In this document: piece by piece, positions 1-9,649 of the stretch
How the letters are laid out: each line of letters begins with the position of its first letter
Position numbering within the stretch: position 1 is the stretch's first letter
NCBI RefSeq assembly: GCF_026212465.1
Contig: NC_080057.1
Coordinates: 13,087,739-13,151,738, forward strand
Direction of reading: 5' to 3'
From: Amaranthus tricolor
Lineage: Eukaryota; Streptophyta; Magnoliopsida; Caryophyllales; Amaranthaceae
Length of the DNA: 64,000 nucleotides
Notes under the pieces: generated by a model
Told to the model about the DNA's origin: nothing
The model's database searches: none
The model's input: the letters and a program-made list of their open reading frames with translations, nothing else
Position numbers and translations under genes: made by a program

Positions 1-177
1 GTGGTTCCAATTGTGAATGTGCTATTGAGAAGTCAAAAATATGAAGAAGCCACCTGAGAGACAGAAGAGTCGATGAGACAAAAATACCCAGAGCTATTCG
101 ATAGGTATGAAACTCTACCTAATCTAATAATACATGTATGTATGTTTACGTACATAATGATCCTGTGGTCAAAATAA
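1..177 (+). pseudogene. C-terminal end of Tekay/Del-like Ty3/gypsy pol (chromodomain), broken
   Basis: Frame 1 from the window edge reads as the end of a chromovirus integrase chromodomain (VLLRSQKYEEAT, then a stop, then ETEESMRQKYPELF). This domain tethers the integrase to chromatin. The tryptophan expected after EEAT is TGA at 55-57, so this copy cannot make a full-length protein. The frame ends at TAA 175-177, about 45 bp before the polypurine tract and LTR, the usual spacing in this clade. The rest of gag-pol lies outside the window. Family assignment rests on motif recall, not on a search. Confidence 0.75.
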
Positions 178-213
178 ATTCCTTCATGCAAATTTCGAGG
201 ACGAAATTTCTTT

Positions 214-222
214 AAGGAGGGG
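214..222 (+). other. Polypurine tract of the Tekay-like element
   Basis: AAGGAGGGG immediately precedes the TG that opens the LTR. Polypurine tracts prime plus-strand DNA synthesis in LTR retrotransposons. The preceding 'aatttcgaggacgaaatt' stretch is typical of the pol-LTR gap in plant chromoviruses. Confidence 0.8.
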
Positions 223-3037
223 TGATTATAACACCCAAGAAACTAGTACCACATAATTAAGGTTAATAACCTTAGAAATTAAGGCATTAACGTTCTAATT
301 TTAATTAGAACAAGAAGCTTAGAAACAATTAAGTTTATAAGGAAATTTTTTCCCGAGTAAATTTAATTCGATTCCTAAAATGAGCTTACTTAACCCCACT
401 CATGTCCAAAGTTATGCAATGTAGGCATAATTACATTTTTTTTTCAAGTTAGCTAAGGTAAGCAAGCACCTCAATGTACAACAATGTACACAACTATAAT
501 CCTTTAATTTCTAATTCTTCATGTCTCGTGTTTTAAACCTTCAAAATAACCTTCTTATGTTCTAATTAGCCTTCCATACTAGAAAGCATGTCAATACGTG
601 ACACCAATCCACCTAAGCTACCATGTGGCAAAAACATAAGGGAGAACTTCAAGCCTAAGCAAAGCCACCTCCTTGATTCTTCCTTTGAGCTGGTGGCACC
701 TACCCATTTCAACCCCTTAAATTAGTTCTCATCCTTCTTAATTAAGAAAGCTAAAGACTGCCCACTATTCTGAAAACTTTCCTCTACATACTCAAGCAAG
801 AAATCTCTTCAAACCTTGCACAAAAGATCACCAAAAAAACACCACCAAAGAGGCAGCAGCAATACGCCTAGCAAGATGTGTTTGTGGCGAGTGGTTTCTT
901 CAACCTTTTGGTGATTTTAACCCACGAATTAAGGTAACTAGCACCCATTCTAAGTTAGTATTTTTCATATACAGTATGTACAAATTATTTAATCCAAGTC
1001 TCATGTCTTAAAAATGGGTGAAATTGAGCAAACACCAAACCGGGTACATGTTTTGACCTTCTGAGTATGTCGAGACTAATTAGGATACTTAAGAAATTAT
1101 TTTAGCTTCGTTTTTTTTAGATATTACTCCTAATGAAATTTTTGATATTATATGTTAAATTCGTTATATGAGTATTTTTGTGAGTATTTATAATTATTTT
1201 TATATTAACGTTGCTCTAATTAATCTCAAATTTGGACATAAAACTCCTACTTATATAAATATAATTGTGTCCAAATTTCATAATCTGGGTAATTTTATAA
1301 GTGGTCTTTTTAATTGGATTTGTAGAAGTATGCAATTTGAAAAGTCGGTTTTACCTATTGTTAATAAATTAGACTTAGAGACTAATATGCTAACCCAAAT
1401 TTCGTAATTCTCAATTGTTTGGAAAGATTAAATATAGGCCTAAAATATATCCAAAAATCAGTTTCAAATAAGTTTAGGTTTCCTAATGAGCCTAAGAACA
1501 TGACGTAGTTTCACTTCGTTGAGTAGCAAGTGTTCTGTTTTTAGAGTATTAGTTAAAAAATAAGATTCTTAATGTTTTAGTATATTTGACTTAGTTAGGG
1601 GCAGAATTAGCTTAAACTGTTCAAATAAAACTTGTAGGTCTTTTAAAGTACTTGAAATTAGGCTCAAGAATCACTTGAATTGGAGTTGTATACGCTGAGT
1701 TATGGCCTTCGTAATACACTGGACAGAGCAATTCTGTTTTTAGGACAAATTGTTATGTTTAGTGTTTTTTCCCCAGTTATGGACTTGAATCGGTAAATGC
1801 TTCCTTAATGAAAGGTAAAGATTATAAAAAGTTAACCAATTTCGACTCAAAAATTTCTTAATTTGAAGCTCTAAACAGAAAGTCATGACCTTTGAAAGTT
1901 TGGTAAAAATCTCAAGGAATCCACTAAAGAAGGGATTAAACTAAGCCATTTTTTTATGCAAAAATGGTTAACCTTATTTTTTTAGGATATTTACGCTTCA
2001 TGTTTATTTTGATATAATATGTTATGAATATCTTATGATGCATGAGGGTTATTTCACCTGGATGGCATGAAGCATGAATTGGTTGCCCAATACTTCATGA
2101 TTTCATTATTATATGTGATACATGTATAGAGAGGAAAACTCTTAGACTGCGGTTGATGGGTGAGACAAATGCCACCACCATTCGGTATGGAATGGTGATA
2201 TTATAGGACCCCACACACTCGGTATGGAGTGTGTTAGTGTACTCGGTATGGAGTACCATATCCTCAGGTGGTTATCGTCGTCCGATTATTACATTCGGTA
2301 TGGAATATTAACAGCGAGAGTTTGGCCATTCTTAGACACAGTTAGTGCGCTAACTGAGGGATTGTAATCCCGGCGGCAAAGATTGAGAAGTATTACTGCG
2401 TGTAGTACTGGCGTCTGTTCCTCTGCTATAATTAATGTGTGATTTTACAGCTTATACTGTTATGCTTGCGTATGATTACATTGGATACTGTTATGTAGCG
2501 CATGTTTACAGTTATAAAGATTAAAATGAATTTATGTGTTAAATTATTGATGTAGTATTCTATGAACACAGATGTAATTCTACGTTATATGCTAGATATT
2601 ACCTTAGAAGGACTACTAGTTACTCCCCACTGACTGTGGACTGTTGTTAATATTTTTCAGGTGAAGATTGTGAATGATATATTTATATTTCTGTCAATCG
2701 GGCGTTGGGGCAACATTTTGTGAGCATAGAGCCTTGCCTCTGAAGTTTAAATTTAGTGTCGCATGTGTTTTGAACTAGTAGAAAAAGTTTTTTTTTTAAA
2801 TAGTCCTCATTTTACTTACCTATCTGAGGTTGTTCTGCCTCACGTTTTCTTTTTGGAGTTAAAACTTTTAGTACATAATTTCCTAGGTCCACTGTTTAGC
2901 CATATGTTTATAATGTTGATTAGTTTATAACGTTTTACTCCTTTTTCCCGCCTTTACTTCTGTGTCAACGTAATGCATTGTCCCGTAATGTGCTTCCGCA
3001 TCACTAATTACAGATAATCATGGGACGGGGTGTTACA
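223..3037 (+). mobile_element. 3' LTR of a Tekay/Del-like Ty3/gypsy retrotransposon, about 2.8 kb
   Basis: The LTR opens with TGATTATAACACCC just after the polypurine tract and closes with GGGACGGGGTGTTACA at 3037; both are hallmark ends of plant Tekay/Del LTRs. At about 2815 bp it is long but within the range of the clade. No coding sequence of note lies inside, and the open frame at 1168-1407 has no recognisable content. The 5' part of the element is outside the window. A hairpin cluster occupies 2176-2371. The right end is inferred from the canonical terminal motif; the target-site duplication cannot be checked without the left end. Confidence 0.8.
2176..2371 (+). repeat. Cluster of six short hairpins inside the Tekay-like LTR
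   Basis: Four inverted repeats share the loop GGTATG but have different, internally complementary stems: CACCATTC at 2176-2197, ACACACTC at 2213-2234, GTACTC at 2239-2256 and ATTC at 2293-2306. A fifth, CAGTTAG-TGCG-CTAACTG, lies at 2339-2356 and a sixth, GGGATT-GT-AATCCC, at 2358-2371. Stem pairing is perfect in each as written. This is direct observation; a structural role in element RNA is inference. Confidence 0.85.
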
Positions 3038-3689
3038 AAGAACCCCTTTACAAATGCCATTTTGTTTGAGGAAAAACTGTCGAACACAGTAAACCTACTA
3101 GATTTGATGATAATATTGACTCAATTTCCTTAAAAATACATTACTAGTTCTTGTTCTTCATTTATTACCGTCGTATTTTATTTGATTTTGCAAACTTATG
3201 TTTTTACCTTATAAGAGGAGAATTTAGAGGCCAATGATTTATGCTCGTTGAACTCTTGAAAAAAATGTAATTTTTTGCAATAGTTCTTGTAAAGAAACTA
3301 CTCTTACTTCATTAAAAGTACCATCTATTTCTTAGTAGTCAAATAATATCAAGTAAAGAAAAATGTTTCCCTTAACTAAAGGAATTTAAGGAATTTTATT
3401 GCTTCTGATTTAATTAGTTTCCATGGAATTTTGTTAGTAAGTGTTGTTTTGATGCATTTTTGATTTACGTTTTTTGCAATTTTTTGTTTTGTTAGAAGTG
3501 TGAACCCAGATTGCAATTCTGATTCGATTTTAGGTAAATTATGTTTTGTTAAAAGAAGGAAAATCACCAATTTGGAATTTAGGATTTTTTATCTTTTTTT
3601 TTTTTTTTTGTTGATATCTGTTAGTGATCTGATTCTAAACTTTTACCCTAGTCCGTAATAGTTGAATATAGGGTTAGGAAGCAATTATG
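3038..3689. other. AT-rich spacer, no gene seen
   Basis: Between the LTR end and the LINE I see only AT-rich DNA with a poly-T run near 3592-3609. The 64-codon open frame on the minus strand has no recognisable motif and is probably chance. The last ~30 bp may already belong to the LINE 5' end, which I cannot place exactly. Confidence 0.5.
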
Positions 3690-3757
3690 GTCACCTGAGG
3701 TCAGGTACAAGAAGAGGGGGTCAAGGGAGGCAACGTAAGCAGGATCTAGAACTAAGA

Positions 3758-6600
3758 GTGGGGACTTAGAACATAAGTACCCTAGAAGCCAAGTTGTTGG
3801 AGCTAGCCAATGAGCTTTCTAAATACAGGATTCATGTAGCATGTGTTCAAGAGACTAGGTGGAAGGGGCAAAAGGCAAAGGTATAAAGGGATATAAGTTG
3901 TGGTATGCAGATTTGGACGGCAGATGTAACAGGGTCGGCATCCTAGTGTATAATGATATCCTAAAGCAATTGGATGAAGTAAAGAGGTGTAATGACAAGA
4001 TTATGCTAGTTAGGATAGTAGTAGGGGAAGAGATCATATCCATTGTCAGTGCGTACAGGCCCCAAGTTGGGATCGATGAGCAGGTCAAATGCGAGTTCTA
4101 GGATAACCTAGGAGACCTCATGAGAACTATCCCGGAAGATGAGAAAGTTTTCTTAGGAGGAGACTTTAACGAACATATAGGCAGACATGCAAGCAACTAT
4201 AACTCAGTACATGGAGGGTTTGGTTTGGGGGCAAGGAATGAGAGTGGGGAGAATTTGCTAGAATTTACGCTAGCAAAAGAGTTGGTTATAGCAAACTCGA
4301 TCTTTAGAAAGAAAGATGAGCATTTGACCACATATAAGAGCGGCGGGCACGCAACCCAAGTTGACTACTTCTTAGTGCACAAAGGAGATCAGGCCTCATG
4401 CTTGGATTGTAAGGTGGTGTTGCGTATACAGATGCCCACTCAACACAGGCTTTTAGTACTGGTTTTCAGGATGAGGAAGAAAATCGTAGAGAAGAAGGTC
4501 GAGTCTAGGGGAAAGATCATGTGGGGGAAACTCAAAGGGGATATAGTCACAACCCTGTCAAGCAAGATAAGTTTTTCGAGCTTCCCAAGTCAGTCAAAGG
4601 ATGCGAATGAAATGTGGGTGAACATGGCAAAAACCATTAGAAAAGTGGCAAAAGAAACCTTGGGGATGTCTTCGGGTAAACCAAAAGTGTTTAAAGAGTC
4701 GCGGTGGTGGAACGATGAGGTGGAAAAGAAGATAAAGGATAAAAACAATAGATTTAAGGAATTTATGGGATGCACGGAAGAGGAGGATAGGATAGAAAGA
4801 GAGTGAGCTAAAAGAAGCAAAGCGGGCTGCAAAGAAAGCGGTAACGGAGGCAAAAAACCGTGGATATTAGGACTTGTATCGGAAGCTTGATACTAAAAAG
4901 GGGGAGAAGCAGATTTTTATGTTGGCAAGGACTAGGTCCAAGCAGCGGCAAGACTTAGAGGCAGTGAAATACATAAAGGATGAAGGAGGACGAGTTCTTC
5001 TGAGACAAGAGGACATCAAAACCAAATGACTCCAGTATTTCTCTCAACTACTCAATAAGTCTAAGGGCCAAAGGAGGTGGATAATCAAATTTCCGACATC
5101 TAAATACCACTGGAATACGGGTCAACGAGTGATATTACAACAGAAGAAGTAGGAGAAGCTCTCAAAAAGATGGGGAGAACAAAGGCAGTTGGGCCAGATA
5201 ACATCCCGATCGAGGTGTGGAAGGGTTTAGGAGAAAAGGGCATTTGTTGCCTGACTAACCTCTTTAATATTATTTTGAGGACACATAAGATGCCAGAAGA
5301 ATGGAGGAGTAGCACACTAATACCTCTATTTAAAAACAAAGGCGATGCGCAGGTATGCGGGAACTATAGAGGTATCAAGCTTCTAAGCCACACAATGAAA
5401 TTGTGGGAAAGAGTGATAGAGAGGAGAATTAGACAAGAAACAGTGATTAAAGAGAACCAATTCGGTTTTATGCTAGGAAGGTCAACCATTGAGGCAATTC
5501 ATGTTTTGAGGAGACTGATGGAGAAATATAGGGAGCGAAAGAAGGATCTGCATATGATGTTCATTGACTTGGAGAAAGAGTATGATAGCATACCACGACG
5601 TGTCATCTAGGATAGCCTCAAGTCTAGAGGTATCTCTTCAGTGTACATTGAGGCTATACAAAATATGTATGACAGAGTTTCGACTAACATTCAGACACCG
5701 GTGGGGATAATAGTGCCTTTTCAAGTTAAAGTTGGACTACATCAGGAATCAGCTCTAAGCCCTTTCATTTTTACTGTCACTATGGAAGAGATTTATAAAT
5801 CTATTTGGGAGACGGTACCGTGGTGCATGCTATTTGCTGACGACATAGTGCCGGTAGCAGCAACTAGAGAGGATGTTAGTAATAAATTGGATGAGTGGAG
5901 GGAAGCTTTAAAAGGTAAAGGGTTGCGCATTTATCGTACGAAGACCGAGTATTTGTGTTGTGACTTTAGTGGGACATCACCGGTAGGTGAACCAGAGGTG
6001 TCCATTAATGAAGAAGTTGTTAAAAGTACGACTAAGTACAAGTATTTGAGATCGATTATTCAAAGAGATAGGGAGATTGACGGAGATGGAAATCATTGTA
6101 TACATGCGGGTTGGCTCAAGTGGCGAGCAGCCACTACAGTGCTATGTGATAGGGAATTCCCAAGCAAGCTAAAAGGAAAATTCTACCGGGCAGCAATCGG
6201 ACCTGCTCTACTATATGGGACCGAATATTGGCCTGTAAAGAAGATTTTTGAACATAAAATAGAAGTTACAGAAATGCGTATACTGAAGTGGATGTGTGAG
6301 CACACATTGATGGATCGAATTAGGAACCAAGAGTTTAGGGACAAACTAGGGGTAGCCCCTATTTCTGGAAAAATGCGCGAAAATAGATTGAGGTGGTTTG
6401 GACATGTGCAGAGAAAGACTTTCGACGCCCCTGTGAGGAGGGTAGAAATCATTATAGTAGAGGGTATGAGAAGTCGAGGAAGACTCAAAAGAACTTGGGA
6501 TGAACAAATAAGAATTGACTTGTATGAGTTAAATCTCTCTGAGGGCCTGACTAGGGATAGGGTTAGTTGGAGGCGCCATATCCATGTTTTAGACTACTGA
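3758..6600 (+). pseudogene. RTE-LINE endonuclease / reverse transcriptase, broken
   Basis: The protein would nick target DNA and reverse-transcribe LINE RNA at the nick. The AP-type endonuclease is recognised by CVQETRW (frame 2, before 3860), GGDFNEHIG (about 4156-4182) and VDYFLV (about 4360). The canonical SDH near the domain end reads TQH, so a catalytic aspartate is absent. Reverse transcriptase motifs follow: [22 protein letters not shown], and the catalytic LFADDIV at about 5830-5850. The C-terminal tail includes LRWFGHVQRK. The main frame runs 3859-6600 with stops at 4099-4101 (TAG), 4804-4806 (TGA) and 5608-5610 (TAG). There is a frameshift near 3855-3870, another near 4800 and a return by 5170. 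Another TAG at 3767 replaces the endonuclease N-terminal tryptophan. Confidence 0.9.
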
Positions 6601-6868
6601 TGTCCTCTTAGTTTACCTTTTGGTGTTCTTGCCCTTTTGCTTATCTCGGTTCTGTTATTATTAGTTTTTGTTTTATTTCTTGTAGTTGATTCCACTTATT
6701 TATTTATTTACAGGCATTTAAGTTATCTTTCCTGTGTAGTGGCGTCTCTTTATCGTCTCGAGCCGGGGCTCCTTTGCTCGCGCTCTCCTTTATGGTTATG
6801 AGTTGCCGCGGTCTTTCCCTCCCCAGATCCTATCCAGAGTTTTTCAAAGAGCGGGATACACAGGGTAG

Positions 6869-6880
6869 GATGATGATGAT
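6869..6880 (+). repeat. (GAT)n tail of the RTE LINE
   Basis: GATGATGATGAT follows GGGTAG and marks the 3' end of the LINE. Short tandem 3' tails of this type, not poly(A), are known for RTE elements. Confidence 0.75.
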
Positions 6881-6885
6881 ATTGC

Positions 6886-7299
6886 TTTTGAGAAAAAAAA
6901 AGTGAACTTTCTAGGAGGAATAATTGGGTTGTGATGACTAAACATGTGGGTGTTCCTTTCAGACCCAAGATTCCACAGAACAAACATATGGACTTTATTA
7001 TCTCTCTTCAGTTGTCATATCGGTATCTCATTTTATTTCATCCACACATTTTTTTTGTCTTGTTCTCCCACTAACAACCATCTTAAATTAATATTCTACC
7101 GAAAGCAAATATAGCAAATTGAGTGGGACAATGGGTTATCAATCCCTATACAATAAAATCAAAGCCTTAATTTAAAGAGATGAGTTGTGTGCAAGTGAAA
7201 CGACGGTTTACACAAGGCAAGCCAAGTTGGATAGAAGAAGTCATCAGTGCAAATGATTTCTATATAGACGTTGTCATTTATCCTTAAAATAAGCACAAT
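6886..7299. other. Spacer, no gene seen
   Basis: AT-rich sequence between the LINE tail and the lectin-kinase remnant. I recognise no coding motif. Part of it may be the lost 5' end of the lectin-kinase gene. Confidence 0.4.
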
Positions 7300-8930
7300 T
7301 CTAATGTTTTCCTCAATGGCCACTGTTTTTGTACATCAACTCCATATAGTAATTTCTATTCTAAGTTCATTCAATTTTACACTTTGTCTTAATGAAACGA
7401 GTTCACCTGAAATGGTTTCCAAGAACCCAACAATAATCTATTTCCTGATGGACTTGCCATAATCCTCCCAAATGGTCTTCTCCAAATAACAAACCACTCA
7501 TGCTTTCTATCTACACTCCATGATCTTCAGACCCAATCAATTTGTATATCCTTCTTGACAACTTTTTTTTGCGATGCATCCTCTGATAGCCAATTGCTCT
7601 AGCACTGGACTTGCCTTTGTACAGAAACACACACTTTCATCGTCATGTTTTGGAATCTTCAAAACTTACAGCACTGGCTTTCATTCCAACCCTATTTTCG
7701 CAGTAGAGTAAAACACTTACCACAATGGTGAATAGGGAGATATTGATGGTAATCATGTAGGCATTGATGTTGATAGCCTAATATCTGTTGATGCTGCTTC
7801 AGCATCATACTATTCTGATTTCTGATACAGGGATGAACAATACTACCCTGTTACTAAATAGTGGAAACTCAAAGCAAATTTGGATAGACTATGGTGAATT
7901 GGTCAGGTAGAGAGGATAGATGTAACATTAGCTCCACTAGGTCTTCCAAAGGCTACCAAGTGTCTCTTGTCAAAGAACATCAATCTTTCTTTAGTACTCC
8001 TTGATCGCAAGTATGTCGGTTTCTCTTCTTCCACAAGATTTGTCAAAGAACATCAATCTTTCTTGATTCCAAGAGCTGTGTGGTTTGTGTGAACCTTGGG
8101 AAACGGAATTCACCTCTCAAAGATATTCATACAAAGATCTTTATGGGCAACGAAAGGTTTTAGATACTGAACTTTTTAGAGTTGGAGGTTTTGGGGAGAT
8201 TTAAAAGAGTGTATAGACTACAGGTGCCCTGGTAGCAGGGAAGCAAGTCTACAATGATTTTGAAAACGGGGATGAGAAAAATTTTTGGCAGAAAAATCAA
8301 GAATGTTAAGGCTGCCGTATAGAAACTTAGTACAGCTCCTTGGCTATAGCAGAAAAAAGAAGAGCAGCTCTTCGTCTATAATTACATGCCTAATGGGAGC
8401 CTCGACAAATTTCTCCTTAAAAACAATGAAAATCAAATCCAAACTAGCGTTCGAGATTTAAGATCATTAAGGGGGTGCCATCTGCTCTCCTATACCTTCA
8501 TGAGGAATGGGCACAAGTTGTCCTTCTCTGAGATATGAAGGCAAGTAATGTCTTATTAGACATTAAGAATGCCAGGTTGGGTAATATTGGCTTGCTAGAC
8601 TTTATGATATATTGCTCGGAGATCTACAATTAAACTGATGTATTTGCTTTCTGAATATTCTTACTCAAGGTGGGATGTGGGAGAAGGCCCATTGATAATC
8701 ATGATGCGGATGCTAATTTACTGAGTGATTGGGTTGGTGATTGTTGGAAGAAGGAAGAAATTATTAAGGCCAGTGATCCTAAGCTGGAAGAACATTACGC
8801 GAGGAGGAAATGGAACTGGTCTTCAAGTTGGGCTTTTTGTATTACCCACAATGAGACAACTGGTTAAAAGTTTCAACTTTGCCTGATATACCATCTGATT
8901 ACAATCCTGAAAACGGTAGTTTTTCTTGGC
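7300..8930 (+). pseudogene. L-type lectin-domain receptor-like kinase (LecRK), heavily decayed
   Basis: Intact LecRKs are plasma-membrane kinases with an extracellular legume-lectin domain. Lectin-domain pieces are readable in shifting frames: DGLAIILPNGLLQITN (about 7449-7500), then 'GIDVDSLISVDAASA'-like and 'LLNSGNSKQIWIDYGEL'-like blocks (about 7755-7905) and LAPLGLPKAT (about 7930). The kinase part shows YSYKDL (about 8128), VGGFGEI (about 8182), LVQLLGYS (about 8330), YMPNGSLDKFLL (about 8388), CGRRPID and SDWVGDCWKKEEI (about 8673-8765). The transmembrane segment, the catalytic HRD loop and DFG are not readable in frame. More than six stops or frameshifts separate the blocks, and no intron structure explains them. 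Confidence 0.8.
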
Positions 8931-9582
8931 TGGTCCCAGAAACATCAAGCTTATAACCAGAATCGGAAACTGTTTTTCTTGGTGTAAAGGCTAGCTTTCA
9001 GAGTGATCATAAGAATAGCAGAGCTATGAGGATTGGTCTACCCGATAACTCAGGTCATCTCTTCAGAAATTGGTTGTACTTTCACCCATATAAATTATTC
9101 TTCTTTACACTACATTAAACAGCAGGAACTTGCAGAACGCTGGTTGTTTCACATATCTCATTCCATCAGCATTTCCTTCATAAGTCACGAGTAACACCGT
9201 TTCATTGTTACTTCTATCGGGAGACACTAAAAGTTGCTCTTCAATCAGAGTACGAAGCCACCATAATAATTCTTTTCAAGAATTTTCCTTCAGCCTTTGA
9301 ATTCTCATGATATCAAGAGAAGATCAAGAAATACCATGACATAATAAGGAGCTGTAATGCAAAAAGAAAAAAGTGATCTTAGTACCTAGGTTTAGAGTAC
9401 ACTCATTCAGAACTGAATCCAGACGTCAAGTATCAGCATGCCAGAACTGAATGCTCTCTACCAAAGTGCAAATTTAAGAAGACAAAGTTGTTGCTCCCAT
9501 CATCTTGAATTGCTACAAAATGACTAGTATAAAAGAAACTGTTTACAATGCTTATGTATTAACAGTATATTAGACTAGAATT
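8931..9582. other. Intergenic sequence, no gene seen
   Basis: Lies between the LecRK remnant and the 3' end of the minus-strand transporter gene. I see no open frame or RNA gene that I can support. Confidence 0.4.
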
Positions 9583-9588
9583 TTTATT
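9583..9588 (-). terminator. Candidate poly(A) signal of the pSuT-like gene
   Basis: TTTATT on the plus strand is AATAAA on the coding strand, 62 bp beyond the stop codon at 9650-9652, a normal distance for a plant near-upstream element. Confidence 0.55.
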
Positions 9589-9649
9589 TAAGTGGAGGAA
9601 AGTCAGGAAACAATTTACAGTTCTCATCTTGTAGCCTCTGAACCAAATC

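Larger units (their letters stand above)
3690..6885 (+). mobile_element. RTE-clade LINE (non-LTR retrotransposon), inactive
   Basis: The element has a 5' leader, an endonuclease-reverse transcriptase reading region (about 3758-6600), a ~280-bp 3' UTR and a short ATG/GAT trinucleotide tail ending near 6880. A tail of tandem short repeats instead of poly(A) is characteristic of RTE elements. The 5' boundary near 3690 is approximate. Multiple stops and frameshifts make this copy dead. Confidence 0.85.

Noticed and set aside
1168..1407. 79-codon frame inside the Tekay-like LTR
   Set aside because: No recognisable motif, AT-driven composition, and located in a non-coding LTR.
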